A stretch of DNA of 64,000 nucleotides from Liopterus haemorrhoidalis (GCA_963971575.1 OZ020622.1:15068879-15132878), one strand, 5' to 3'. Shown: positions 1 through 10,338, counted from the first letter of the stretch. Notes: generated from the letters alone by a model not told the origin. Program-made: numbers and translations.

Positions 1-560
1 GAGTTTACTCCTGTCGATTTTAAGATTTTTGCGAATATTTAGCAACAGAAAAATATTTCGAAAAAATTTATTGAACAAAAGTTACTATAAATGCAATAAC
101 TAATAACTTTTATTTGAGACGTGTTTTGATAAAACGAAAAATTTCGAAAAAATTTTGTAAAATTATTTAATATTTTTCCAAGTCTCAATTTTTTCATACT
201 TATATGTAACGTTTCCATGGTCATAATAATTAATTCGTAACTAGTAAAGCAAGCCTTGGACAAAAATTTGTATAGAACATAATTTGATGTATTTTTGAAG
301 ATTTATCTAAATATTTAATTTTTTTTTTAATTTTAAATTTACATTTTTTTTTAAATATTTTTTTTTATGGGAGGGCAAGTCTAGCGGAGGTTTCCCTTCG
401 CCACTGGTTTTATATTTATATGTAACGTTTCCATGGTCATGATAAATAATATCTCTGTTAGAACACATTAGGTCAAGTTATTTCTACTCTGCTGCTAGAA
501 TGTAATTTATATAAGTTCTTTATGATGGCGGTCGGTCCTGTGGTGGCCACAGCTGATTTT
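1..560 (+). repeat. Repeat A copy 1, cut by window start
   Basis: This is the 3' two-thirds of repeat family A. It runs from the block GAGTTTACTC to the end signature GATGGCGGTCGGTCC, then CTGTGGTGGCCACAGCTGA and a T run. Other copies lie at 1087-1803, 10485-10825, 31484-32112, 32366-32977, 53394-54576 and 55712-56020. The minus-strand ORF inside has no resemblance to a known family and is repeat sequence. Confidence 0.75.
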
Positions 561-1086
561 TTTAATAATAATAATAATAATAATACTCTTTATTGGCAAG
601 GTTCAGTTTACACTGCTCTACCACCTAACCTTAATGTTATTTTACAATTTAGTAAACAATCGAGTACATACAATTTTTTAATGTTAACAAATAATAGTAT
701 TGTTTACTAAGTGCAATATGCAGTCTAATTGAACACGGATCGATCCATTGAGCTCACATTGGGACCATTTGCTGGCGGTGTCGCTTTTTGAATTGAGCAA
801 TTTTAAGATTTTTAATATTTTTCGGAATGCAGTTGTATATCGTGGCAGCATTGTACGAAAATGATTTTTTGAATAAGGTTGTCCGGTGTTTGGGAATATG
901 TATCATGTGAGAGTTCTTAGTATTTTTACTCTTAATTTGTGATCTTTTAATGATTTTTTCGACTAAATAGCTAGGTTCGTTTGTGCTTAAGATTTTGTGA
1001 ATAAAACATGCGTAATGCAAGTGTCTTCTTTCACACATGTTTAACCATCCTAACTTCTTCAGGTGTTGGGAAGTAGGTTCTCTTTT
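561..1086 (-). pseudogene. LINE 3' end with ORF2 C-terminus
   Basis: This is a 5'-truncated non-LTR retrotransposon on the minus strand. Its last ORF segment (754-1038) contains RTTLFKKSFSYNAATIYNCI and IAQFKKRHRQQ. That layout, a basic stretch with SFSYNAATIYN followed by a short tail and a stop, is usual for the extreme C-terminus of CR1/Jockey-type ORF2 proteins. After the stop the minus strand reads CCAATAAAGAG and then an (ATT)n tail at about 561-583, as expected at the 3' end of such LINEs. No endonuclease, RT core or YADD motif is present, so it is dead. It sits exactly between two copies of repeat A. Clade assignment is uncertain. Confidence 0.6.
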
Positions 1087-1803
1087 TACCGACCGCCAAC
1101 ATATATAAGGGAGGTATTGTGATCATACCGATTTTGACATTTCGAGATTTCGATGGATCTCCACGAATTGAGGTCCCTACATAACGTTTTGACTATTTTT
1201 AGCATGATGTCTGTCGGTCTGTCTGTCCGTCCGTCTGTCTGTCTGTCTGTCTGTCCGTCCGTCTGTCTGTCTGTCCGTCTGTCTGTCCGTCTGTCCGTCT
1301 GTATGTCCGTCTGTATGTCCGTCTGTCCGTCTGTATGTGTACACGTGCAGAGCAAATTCGGCTAAAAGGATTTTTATGAAACTTCATATTTAAGCTTCTA
1401 CCATCAATGGCACGAGTTGATCAACTTTTTGTAAAAATCGGTTGACTAAAAATGAGAGTTTACTCGTGTCGATTTTAAGATTTTTATGAATATTTCACAA
1501 CAGAAAAATATCTCGAAAAAATTTATTAAACAAAAGTTGCTATAAAAGCAATAACTAATAACTTTTATTTGAGACTTTTTTTGATAAAACGAAATATTTC
1601 GAATAATTTCAGTAAAATTTTTCGAAATTTTTTCCATGTCTCAATTTTTTCATATTTATATGTAACATTTCCATGGTCATGATAAATAATATCTCTGTTA
1701 GAAAATATTAGGTCAAGTTATTTCTACTCTGCTGCTAGAATGTAATTTATATAAGTACTTTATAATGGCGGTCGGTCCTGTGGTGGCCATAGCTGATTTT
1801 TTA
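1087..1803 (+). repeat. Repeat A copy 2, full length with GTCTGTCC array
   Basis: This is a full-length A element. It opens with TACCGACCGCCAACATATA, followed by about 110 bp of conserved sequence and a (GTCTGTCC)n-type array at about 1207-1340. Next come the GCAGAGCAAATTCGGCTAAA block and a long AT-rich body, and it ends GGCGGTCGGTCCTGTGGTGG. CCGACCGCCA occurs in inverted orientation near both ends. The overlapping ORFs rich in Arg-Gln-Thr-Asp or Cys-Leu-Ser-Val are translations of the array, not genes. It contains no transposase, so it is non-autonomous. Confidence 0.75.
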
Positions 1804-1884
1804 TAAATGTTGTTTGGCTCTTTAGTCCTAAAATGTATATCTTTATACTTGGTTCAAAATCAAGAAGTAGTAATCATGTTTTTT

Positions 1885-3047
1885 TTTTTTAAATGACATT
1901 TATAATCTGACTTTTCAAATTATTTATATTTATACACTTTTGCATGCGTTCAAACCAATTTTCCAAACATTTTTTCCACTCTGAAGTTGGTATCTCAAAA
2001 ACATGGTTTTCGAAGGCTTCAACAGCTTGAGGTGATGTCGTTAGGGTATAAATCAAGTGAATACAGGCAATGAGACATTAATTCGATGATTTTCTCCTTC
2101 AAATAATCAATTGTTTGACGTGCTGTGTGGGAGCTTGTATTGTCATGATGAAGAATGATGCAACGTTTTTGGTAATTATCCTGATTTTTTCGATGACTTC
2201 TGGCAAACAAATTGTTGTATACCATTCAGCATTAACTGTTCTCCGATCCTTTAAAGGAATGGTTGCGACATGTCCAGTACAACCGAAGAAACAATCGATC
2301 ATTTTCTTGGTAGTACTTCGTGAGCGAACAACTTTTGTGGATTTCGGTTCATCTTGGAAGACCCAAACAGTGGATTGTTGCTTAGTTTCCGGTTCATATG
2401 AATTAATCCAAGTTTCGTCACCTGTAACGATGTTGTATACGGATTTTGCAGTGCCTAAGTTGAATTTTTTTAGCATTCCCTTACACTAATCAACACGAAC
2501 CTTTTTTTAAGCTTCGGTCAAATTATGTGGAATCCATTAGGAACAGATCTTTTCCACATCTAAATGTTCATGCAAAATGGAATGTATTGCAGTCTGGATA
2601 TGCCAAAGGATGCCTCTATCGCACGGTAAGTCACGTGCCGATCTTCTTCAATCATTTTGCGCACAGCATCAATGTTTTTTTGAATCAAAACCGATTTTGG
2701 TCGACATTCACGAGATTCATCACTGACGGACACACGACCACGAAGAAATTCTACAAACCAATTGTAAACAGTCTTTTCTGATGGTGCTTCATTATCAAAA
2801 GTTGAACGAAGCGAATCTATGCATTGTTGTTCAGTTAGGCCTTTACTAAAATCGTAAAAAATCATCCAACGAAAACCTTCATGAGTAAAATCCATATTTT
2901 CACAAACTAGTTTTTTTTAAACGCTCATTGTCAACAAACTACTCGCTGCCACTGATTTCACAATATCAAATCTTACGAATATAGTAATGACACCTTTCAA
3001 TATTGCCATCTAGTGATCGTTTATAAAAACATAAAAGGTAACCCTCG
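1885..3047 (-). mobile_element. Mariner M1, 5'-truncated copy
   Basis: This is a mariner element with its transposase on the minus strand. The right terminus reads GGTAACCCTCG followed by TA at 3048-3049. The same terminus closes copy M2 at 22755, which fixes it as the element end. The left terminal repeat, seen in M2 as CGAGGGCTACC, is missing here. Homology to M2 fades at about 1885, just past repeat A, so the left end was lost or overwritten. Length without the left TIR is about 1.16 kb, near the usual 1.3 kb. Confidence 0.8.
1990..2895 (-). pseudogene. Mariner M1 transposase, frameshifted
   Basis: This is a DD(34)D mariner transposase in pieces on the minus strand. 2560-2895 gives the N-terminal HTH part (LTEQQCIDSLRSTF, KTVYNWFVEF, MIEEDRHVTYRAIEASFGIS). 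2099-2476 gives the catalytic core with TGDETWINSYEPETK, where the D is the first catalytic residue. 2019-2225 gives HHDNTSSHTA (second D) and YSLDLYPNDI (third D region). The segments lie in different frames, and the PPYSPDL motif is decayed to CLYSLDL. A cut-and-paste enzyme of this type nicks its own TIRs and inserts at TA. This copy cannot make an active protein. Confidence 0.85.
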
Positions 3048-3049
3048 TA

Positions 3050-3745
3050 TGAACGCTTGCACTAACAAATCCCGTCCCAGTATATAAAGCAACATATTTC
3101 AATTGAGAACATACTTTGAGATGAATATATCCTGGCAATATTGTCGGGGTTAAGAGGGGGAGTGTTGTAATGTTTCCTGAGGCTCGAATCTTCACAGCTT
3201 CGAAACAAATCGGAAATTAACTATTGTAAGAATAAAATAGCGCAATTTAAAATTTTAAATAACGTTCTGATAGCTATCATGAAGAAAAATGCATACAAAC
3301 TTGAACATGAAATTTCTTTCAATTTTACTAAATAAATATCCTGTTTGTAGCAACTGTAAAGAAACTTTTAAAAAACCAAAAAACTTATTTACTTTCTTTG
3401 AATAATTTTAATCAATATTATAGCCTGGGGCCTTAGTATCGAGATTTTTATAAGAAGGTGCGGCTCTAAGATGTTCTGTAATGTATGATTTTAACCCAGA
3501 TTGAAAATTGAATCAATCTATACAATTATAATGGCTTTGAGCTGGTGCATCTTATAGATGCAGTGTTTATTAGTATTTGGCGCTAACATAACACACACAG
3601 AGTTAATATTGTTAATGGTAGAAGCAGCAGACTGTTATGATACCCGGTCACAATTGACAGCAGATCTGTTAGAGACTGATAACTCTTATAATCAATTTTA
3701 CTCCTCTGGAAAAATCATAGTCTTTAACAAATCACTGAAAATACA
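3050..3745. other. No recognisable gene
   Basis: AT-rich sequence. The ORF at 3558-3791 has no recognisable domain. I see no terminal repeats or tandem structure here. Confidence 0.4.
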
Positions 3746-3874
3746 GCTCGGCAGGGCCGTCCTAAGATATACGGCGCCCGTGGGTTACTAAAAATAATGG
3801 GCCCCTCTGCATAAAATACATAACCAGAACCGTAACAATGTTTTTGGCGCCCTTGGCAAATAAAGTATCAACTA
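3746..3874 (+). mobile_element. hAT-like MITE end fragment
   Basis: CAGGGCCGTCCTAAG followed by GGCGCCCGTGGG resembles the GC-rich CAGGGC-type terminus of other hAT MITEs in this window (8864, 20792). Mariner M3 begins at 3875, apparently inside this element. I could not find the matching right end beyond 5467. Confidence 0.35.
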
Positions 3875-4006
3875 CCAGGTCTACAAGTTATTAGGTCTAC
3901 ATTTTATGAAATGCGGATTTTTTTCAAACTTGCCGCGCAAACAGAGTGTATAGTTCAAAGTTTCAACACATATGGCGTTTTGTTTAAGTGTCAAATGCGT
4001 ATAGGT

Positions 4007-4334
4007 CAGCGGTTCCCAAACTTTTTTGAACGCGACCCGGTACGAGGTTTTAAAAATTTTCGCGACCCACCTAATGAAAAAAAACATTTATTTACAAAAC
4101 AAATTTTATTTTAAAGCAGTAGCTTTATAGTAATAAAGAGTAATAAATAGTAATAAAGAGTATAGTATAGTAATAAAGAGCACAAATACACACTATTCTA
4201 GTGATTAACTGACGTAAAAAAAAATAATATGTACAAAAAAAATCTTTTTTGTGTTTTTACAATTTTTTTCGCGACCCGGCAAAATTTTTCTGCGGCCCGG
4301 TGCCGGGTCGCGACCCATACTTTGGGAAACGCTG
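4007..4334. mobile_element. hAT MITE, 8-bp TSD GTATAGGT
   Basis: Termini CAGCGGTTCCCAAAC and GTTTCCCAAAG (read inward from the right) match a hAT TIR. The flanks carry a perfect 8-bp duplication GTATAGGT at 3999-4006 and 4335-4342. Internal GCGACCCGG motifs recur at both ends. At 328 bp with no ORF it is non-autonomous. It lies inside mariner M3, upstream of the transposase ATG, so it is younger than M3. Confidence 0.9.
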
Positions 4335-4388
4335 GTATAGGTTATAATTTGAAAAGTGATCATATAGTTTTGTTTTATTGTGTTAAAA

Positions 4389-5309
4389 ATGTCAAATTTT
4401 GTGCCAAATAAAGAGCATTCGCGGACAGTACTACTGTTTTGTTTTCATTTGAAAAAAACTGCTGCTGAATCATACCGACTGCTTCGAGAAGCCTATGGTG
4501 AATATGCTCCATCGCAAGATACGTGTGAACGATGGTTTCGGCGTTTCAAAAGTGGTGACTTTGATCTTACAGACAAAGAACATGGAAAACCTCCAAAAAA
4601 ATATGAAGATACAAAATTGGAAACATTGCTACAGGAAGACGATAGTCAATCACAAAAACAACTAGCAGAGCAGTTAGGCGTTAGTCAACAAGCTGTTTCC
4701 AATCGCCTACGAGAGATGGGTAAGATCCAGAAAGTCGGCAGATGGGTACCACATGCATTGAATGAGAGGCAGATGGAAAAACGCAAAAACACTTGTGAAA
4801 TTTTGCTTGCACGATACAAAAGAAAGTCTTTTTTGCATCGTATCATTACTGGCGATGAAAAATGGATTTATTTTGAAAATTACAAACGCAAAAAATCATG
4901 GGTGAACCCAGGCTCACCATCCACATCAACTGCAAGACCGAATCGCTTTGGCAAAAAGACAATGCTCTGTACTTGCTGGGACCAAAAGGGTGTGGTCTAT
5001 TATGTATTGTTAAAACCTGGTGAAACAGTTAATACCCAACGCTACCAACAACAACTGATCGAATTGAACCATTCGCTGCTCATAAAACGAGCAGAATACG
5101 AAAGAAGACAGCACAAGGTAATCTTTCTTCACGATAACGCTCCATCACATAAGGCACTCAAGTGGGAAGTGCTACCCCATGCCGCTTACTCACCAGACTT
5201 GGCCCCTTCAGATTACCACTTGTTCGCATCGATGGGTCACGCACTTGCCGAGCAGCACTTTTGTTCATATGAAAATGTGAAAGAATGGCTTGCGGGGAAA
5301 GGGGAATAG
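4389..5309 (+). CDS. Mariner M3 transposase, long but defective
   Basis: This is a mariner-family DDD transposase of about 306 aa from the ATG at 4389; an upstream GTG in frame is not a plausible eukaryotic start. The N-terminal paired HTH region carries KKTAAESYRLLREAYG, CERWFRRFKSGDFDL and LAEQLGVSQQAVSNRL. The catalytic core has ITGDEKWIYFEN (first D), FLHDNAPSH (second D) and YSPDLAPSDYHLF (third D). Two defects are visible. Only 25 residues separate the second and third catalytic Asp instead of the family's 34, because about nine codons are missing after HDNAPSH. An in-frame TAG at 5307-5309 then cuts the protein, although the sequence stays open in frame for 25 more codons (GIHKLPERWEK) to TAA. 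A few codons before the TAG also seem lost. I expect no activity. Confidence 0.85.
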   Translation: MSNFVPNKEHSRTVLLFCFHLKKTAAESYRLLREAYGEYAPSQDTCERWFRRFKSGDFDLTDKEHGKPPKKYEDTKLETLLQEDDSQSQKQLAEQLGVSQQAVSNRLREMGKIQKVGRWVPHALNERQMEKRKNTCEILLARYKRKSFLHRIITGDEKWIYFENYKRKKSWVNPGSPSTSTARPNRFGKKTMLCTCWDQKGVVYYVLLKPGETVNTQRYQQQLIELNHSLLIKRAEYERRQHKVIFLHDNAPSHKALKWEVLPHAAYSPDLAPSDYHLFASMGHALAEQHFCSYENVKEWLAGKGE

Positions 5310-5499
5310 TTCTACTGGCGAGGTATTCACAAATTGCCTGAAAGATGGGAAAAATGTATAACTTCTAATGGATCATACTTTGAATAAATAAACTTTTACT
5401 GTTCTTTTGAGTTTAATGTGTTTTATTTAAAAAAAAAAAAATCCGCATTTCATACTTGTAGACCTGGTAAAAGGCAATAAACTGTTTCGCTGAAATCAA

Positions 5500-5705
5500 C
5501 GACAGTTTATTAAAGTCACTTGAGCACGTTAGATAAGACTTTGAAAGATATGGAGAGATCAGCTAACCGAAGATCTAACAAATATTGGTATATATGACAC
5601 GTGGAAAGACATGACAATGAACCGATCAAGATGAAAGACTTATGTGAGTGAGGCCAAAAGTCAACTCGACTGACAGTGCCCAAAGAAGAAAAAGAAGAAC
5701 AATTT
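5500..5705 (+). pseudogene. LINE 3' terminus fragment
   Basis: Read on the plus strand, WKDMTMNRSR, a stop, then KTYVSEAKSQLD matches the usual ORF2 C-terminus of endonuclease/RT LINEs (Trp, Asp-Arg-Ser-Arg-Trp, Glu-Ala-Lys). The Trp codon has become TGA. It ends in a GAAGAAAAAGAAGAAC tail. Only the 3' end is present. Confidence 0.5.
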
Positions 5706-6210
5706 TCTCATGAAATAACATATTATTTTCTTATGTTTCATAATATTTCCTGATTACTATTCTTTGAGGTGCAAATACTAAAATTAATTAATTTAATATC
5801 ATTCTATAATCTATTGTAAGATTTTTAATATACTTTGCGCCTAATGTTTAGTTAACCATTCTAACAACAATGCGGTACACCACATCCTTCACGGGTTAAA
5901 GTTTTACTACATTAATTTTAATTTGAAAATAACACAATAAACAGTTTGAGCACTGCATATTAATCAAATTAATCAAAAATATTGCAGAAGACATAATGTT
6001 CCTACGAAATAACAAGTTAAGAACAGGGAAATGTTTTTAATATAGTGTAGGAGTAGACAACCTTTTCTACGTTCCGGGTCGCATTCAATAACAAAATGTT
6101 ATCTTTTTTGCGTCGTAGGCTGCATTCAGTATATTAATTTATTTAACAAGCGTATCATGTGGAGTAGTAGACTGCATATAGGAAAGACAAACAAATCAAC
6201 AACTAAAGCC
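5706..6210. other. No recognisable gene
   Basis: AT-rich sequence. GTAGACAACCTTTTCTACG near 6055 is a short hairpin next to a GGGTCGCATTC block that could be a decayed hAT end. Nothing else is recognisable. Confidence 0.35.
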
Positions 6211-6655
6211 AGGAACAGAATGCACAGCGCGCCGTCATTTGCGCGTCGTTGCGTTAGCGCCGTTAAGAATTTTCGCCTGCACACAATGCAATAATTTTTA
6301 ACACCGTCAAGTGTCACGTGACAACCTATATCTGTGTCTATACGTGCGCTTTCTTTTATTAAAAGTATAATGGATGATGAAGACTTGTGTGTGATGTTAT
6401 TTATGTTGTAAGTTATTTATACATACAAACACTTTACCATTCAGTAAAAACTGAGGTTAGGTGTTCTGCGTCAACATTCAACGGCGTCAAAAGTTGGAAG
6501 TTGACGAACATTCAGTATCAACGGCGTTCGAACGTCGTAGGACGTTGTCCATTCTGTGCACTTGCGTACGACAGCTTGGTTTTAACTTTCTTCTGACAGA
6601 TAGCGCCGTACGAACGGCGTCAACGCGCCGTAGAACTCGTTGCATTCTGTTTCCC
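6211..6655. mobile_element. TIR element with GC-rich subterminal repeats
   Basis: Left end GGAACAGAATGCACAGCGCG and right end TGCATTCTGTTTCC are inverted matches. Both sides are followed inward by GCGCGCCGT-type sequence, and several GGCGTC/GACGCC and CGTACG motifs lie within. No ORF with a known domain. A target duplication is not obvious. The CpG-rich ends contrast with the AT-rich surroundings. Confidence 0.5.
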
Positions 6656-6717
6656 ACTTAAGAGTACTGTATAAGAACGCAAATATTATATGAGTAGTTA
6701 AAACACAAATAAATAGA

Positions 6718-6960
6718 TAGATAGGGCACATAGTGAGAATGCCACAGCAAAGATTACCAAAGAAACTACTAGTCAGCACTATCGGTGGGAAAAAGAGAAG
6801 AGGGAAGCCAAGGGAGCGATGGAAGAAGAAGTGGAAGAAGATATAAAAAGGGTGAACATAACCGGATGGAAGGAAAAACGACGGACAAGAAAAAGTTGAA
6901 GAAAATTAACAAGCCATGCGCCAATTAGGCTTGCAGAGCTAAACTATATACAGTGAATTT
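6718..6960 (+). pseudogene. LINE reverse-transcriptase C-terminal tail
   Basis: The plus strand encodes GHIVRMPQQRLPKKLL, then GGKKRRGKPRERWKKK. After a one-base frame change it encodes VEEDIKRVNITGWKEK. This is the well-known tail of RTE/Jockey-like ORF2 proteins (GH..RM...R.PK, then RRGRP..RW..D). It has no ATG and is frameshifted. The 3' flank CAAGCCATGCGCCAATTAGG fits the end of such ORFs. Confidence 0.65.
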
Positions 6961-7089
6961 CTTTTATCCTGCAACATTGAAGTTTATATTATGCATGGTT
7001 TCCCTAGTAACGACAAATTATTTTGACAGCAATGTAAAGTTACGTTCCATTTATCATATTTTGCAACATAGTGATAAACATTCATTGAA

Positions 7090-7560
7090 AATGCTAAACA
7101 TTTTTTATTGAAAATACAATTATTAAATACAAAACTAACAAAAAAAACACCTAAATTAAATGTTCAAAAATACCACCATTAACTTGTAAACAAAAAGTAA
7201 GGCGATCATAAAAATTATTTAAATAAGGGGTTATGGGGATAGTGTTTGATGATTGCATGTTTCTATTTTGTAAGTTTGTGATGCTCCTTACTTCTCCATC
7301 ATATACTTTTGCTTTAAGATATCCCCAATAAAAAAATCGTTTGGTGATAAATCCGGAGATCATGCTGGCCAATTTATCATCCCTCCTCCCCCAATCCAAC
7401 TGTTGGGAAATTCCCTGTCTAAGTAGTCCCTTACTCGTTTGCAATAGTGAACAGAGCTTTATGAAGAATGAGCATATAAAAACTAGTGGGTCCACCAAGA
7501 AAATTTTTATCTCAAAGTAGTCCTCGTTTAAAACACGAGGATGTTTAAGAACCGCTGTTC
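7090..7560 (-). pseudogene. Mariner/DUF4817-type transposase C-terminal remnant
   Basis: The minus-strand ORF 7151-7498 contains FFYWGYLKAKVYDGEVRSIT and DRLTFCLQVNGGIFEHLI. FFLWGYLK.KVY is the block after the third catalytic Asp in IS630/mariner-like transposases, and the 54782-55697 element has the same block. The preceding SPDL.P.D motif is decayed to ISGFITK. The N-terminus and first two catalytic residues are absent. TTTAAGAACCGCTG at about 7540-7554 looks like the end of a separate hAT element. Confidence 0.6.
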
Positions 7561-8095
7561 TAGAGGCCTATATTATAGAGTTTTTTTTTTTTCCTTCTTT
7601 AAAGGAAATGAAATATTTTTGTAACATTCCTTTTCATACTTTTCTACTTTTGTAATTATATTTCTGCAAAAGTTGGATAAGTTCTTTCAAAACACATTAA
7701 CAAAATGAAGTATTTTATTAATTTTATTGTCGGACTTTTATAATAATATTTTTATAAAAGTTACATGTGCAGTATAAATATAGATATAAAGGAATTATAA
7801 TAAAGTTCGCGGGGGATGAATATCCTTGTACAGGGCGTTAAATATCAAATTAGAAATGTAATGAGTGAGTCTGACATATTTTTTCAGATAATAATACTTG
7901 GCTTTTAGTAAAAACACTCGGAAAAACTCTTCATGTATAATATCGTTTTAATTTTCCACTTTTTAAATTTAATAAAAATAGCTGGCTCCATTTTCACAAT
8001 TATCAATGAAAAGTCGAGCGTAAAGGTTGGGTCATTGAAACACGAAAAAATTCATCAGTGTTATACACGATAAGCGAATCATGGGATGCTTCGAA
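7561..8095. other. No recognisable gene
   Basis: AT-rich, with homopolymer T and A runs. I see neither terminal repeats nor coding signal. Confidence 0.35.
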
Positions 8096-8280
8096 GGACG
8101 CCTCCTTCTAGGGGCGCCTTCTTCTAGAAGCTCCTGCTTCTAAGGGCGTCTTCTTCTAAAAGGGCCTTCTTCTAGGGTCACCTTCTTCTAAGAGCTCCTT
8201 CTTTTAGGAGCACCTTCTTCTAGGGGCGCCTTCTTCTAAGAGCTCTTTCTTTTAGGAACACCTTCTTCTAGAGATTACTT
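8096..8280 (+). repeat. CTTCTTCTAG minisatellite, left block
   Basis: Tandem, imperfect units of about 16 bp alternate among three forms: TTCTTCTAGGGGCGCC, TTCTTCTAAGAGCTCC and TTCTTTTAGGAGCACC. Higher-order alternation makes a repeat of about 32-48 bp. The same array resumes at 9346. Confidence 0.85.
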
Positions 8281-8797
8281 CGGATTTTTATCTTCCGATA
8301 TTGTGGAGACAGCTCTAGGGTCGACTCAGTCTTAAGTATTTAATACTTATGAGTACCTGTTCATACAGAGATAATAGGACCGGTCGAAACGTCACACTGA
8401 CCACGTAGATTTCATATCTATGATCGGTGGTCTAGAGAACTTACCCTATCCCCTTATGCGCCTATCTAGGCGTTGGTAACCTACAGAGCGATCATCAAAT
8501 CTTGACCGTTATGCAATAATTGACAGAAACATTTAGTTATCAAACTTATTTCCAAGGACATGTATACATAGGCGCACATTCTATTTTTATTACCTTATAC
8601 GAATTGATTATTAAATGAACACTATTTTTCTCAACACGCCAATGAGTTGATGACAGATATTAAGTTAGCAACAAATAGTTTCGTTATTCCTCAGGCGAGA
8701 TCGAGCAAGTGAAAAAATCTAATTGGTTCTTTGTTAAATTGGGATTTTCAACTTATTGTTTAATGTTATGTAACGGACAAGAAATTATGATCGCACG

Positions 8798-8842
<45 letters not shown>

Positions 8843-8863
8843 TAGAGACGTATTCGTCTAGAG
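8281..8863. other. Interruption of the minisatellite, with a TTA microsatellite
   Basis: Unique-looking sequence between the array blocks. It contains (TTA)n at about 8801-8841 just before the hAT MITE at 8864. No ORF is supported. Confidence 0.5.
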
Positions 8864-9337
8864 CAGGGCTGCCCAACCAGTCGATCGCGATCTACCGGTC
8901 GATCGCAGCTTCATTTCAAGTAGATCTTTAGTTCAAAAAACCTAATTTATAAAAATACACTAAAAAAATATTATCTTAACATATCCTAACCAACAAAACT
9001 TAAAAACAAAGAACCATTTTCTAATTATCTTGCATAAAATTCGTTGGCAATCATTGTGTTAACAATCGGGGTAAAAGTGCAGCTCAAGGAGGGTCTATGA
9101 AGTTCCTACATACATTTTTTTAAATTTCGCTTTGTGTATTCTGATATTTTTACAAGAAAAACAGTTATAAAATTGCAATATTTAATGCTTTTTTCAAAAT
9201 TTCTTCCCCAAGGAGGGCCCCCTCACCCACGAGGGTACCCCATTTTACTCCGGTGGCTGGCTATGCGTTCTGGTCGATTGTGGTATCAATATATATAAAA
9301 AAGTAGATCCCAAATACAAAAAGGTTGAACAGCCCTG
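8864..9337. mobile_element. hAT MITE, 8-bp TSD GTCTAGAG
   Basis: Termini are CAGGGCTGCCCAACC and GGTTGAACAGCCCTG. The flanks carry a perfect 8-bp duplication GTCTAGAG (8856-8863 and 9338-9345). Subterminal GTCGATCGCGATC/GGTCGATCGC palindromes are typical binding-site-like repeats. It is 474 bp without an ORF. The sequence AGATCCCAAATACAAAAAGG near its right end also occurs at 43830-43868, a second, truncated copy. Confidence 0.9.
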
Positions 9338-9345
9338 GTCTAGAG

Positions 9346-9935
9346 TGCCTTCTTCCAAAGGCACCTTCTTCAAACAGCGCCTGCTTTTCGGGGTGCCTTC
9401 TTCTAAGAGCGTTTCCTTCTAAGAAGGCCTTCTTCTAGGGTTGCCTTTATCTAAGAGCTCCTTCTTTTGGGAGCACCTTCTTCTAGGGACTCCTTCTTCT
9501 AAAAGATCTATCTTTTAGGAACGCCTTCTAGCAGTGTCGCCTTTTAGGCACGCCTTTTTCTAAGAGCGCCTTCTTCTAAGAGCTCCTTCTTCAAAGAGGG
9601 CGTCCTTCTAGGGTCGCCATCTTTTAAGAGCTCCTTTTTTAGGGACACCTTCTTTTAGGGACTCCTTCTTCTACAGACGTCTTCGTATAGAGACACCGTC
9701 TTTTAAAGACTTCTAGGAGCGTCTTCTTCTAAAAGCTCCTTCTTTTAAGAGCGCCTTCTTCTAGGGGCGCCTTCGTCTAGCAGTGCCTCCTTTTAGGCGC
9801 GCCTTTTTCTAAAAGCGTTTTTTCTAAGAGGGAGTTCTTCTAGAGACGCCTTCTACAAGGGGCTCCTTCTTCTAGGATTGCGCATTATTCTAGGACCGCC
9901 TTCTTTTAAGACTACTTTTCTTGTAAGGGCGCCAA
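9346..9935 (+). repeat. CTTCTTCTAG minisatellite, right block
   Basis: About 590 bp of the same degenerate 16-bp units as 8096-8280, starting at the right target duplication of the hAT MITE. Units vary more here (CTTCGTCTAG, CTTCTTTTAAG). There are no long open frames. Confidence 0.8.
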
Positions 9936-10338
9936 AATGAGTGGTTGAGTGGCATCTTTTTAATTTTAGTCATCACTTAGACCCGTCCTCCATTTTTATC
10001 GGCACTTAGATTACTCTTTTTTTTTATCGTAAACTTGCATCTGGGCGCCAGGATTCCTAGGATTTCGCCAGGACGATAATAGTAGTATACTATATGCCTG
10101 ATTCGCTACCGAAAAAAAAGCAGTTGTTGCGGGCTTAGACCGGGTTCATGTCCTGTGGTTTTAGGAAGATTTTAGCGAACGATTTACCCTCTCAGAGCTT
10201 GTTTTGGCATCCCTTTTCATTATCATTCTCTTTGCTTTGTTATTTAAAAGTTGATGGACGCAAAAAAAATAATAAAGCACCAAACTAAAAATAAAATTTC
10301 TTCAAAAAAAAAAAAAAAAGAAAAAGAAAAGAAAATAT
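9936..10338. other. No recognisable gene
   Basis: Mixed sequence with an A-rich stretch at about 10300-10335. Nothing was identified. Confidence 0.3.

Larger units (their letters stand above)
3875..5467 (+). mobile_element. Mariner M3, both TIRs and TA duplication present
   Basis: Left TIR CCAGGTCTACAAGT begins after TA (3873-3874). Right TIR ACTTGTAGACCTGG ends before TA (5468-5469). A second inner match, ATGAAATGCGGATTTTTTT against its complement near 5440, supports the pairing. The element contains one long transposase ORF and a hAT MITE (4007-4334) in its leader. Without that insertion and its target duplication it is about 1.26 kb, typical for mariner. TIR and TA preservation suggest a relatively young copy. 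Confidence 0.88.

Noticed and set aside
1086..1387. Overlapping ORFs rich in RQTD or CLSV on both strands (also 31876-32109, 54305-54847)
   Set aside because: They are translations of the GTCTGTCC/GACAGACGG arrays in repeat A; all frames stay open because the array lacks stops.
2115..2489. 124-aa plus-strand ORF
   Set aside because: Antisense shadow of the mariner M1 transposase.
8096..9935. CRISPR-like array
   Set aside because: Units are contiguous and degenerate with no unique spacers, and the window is eukaryotic; it is a minisatellite.
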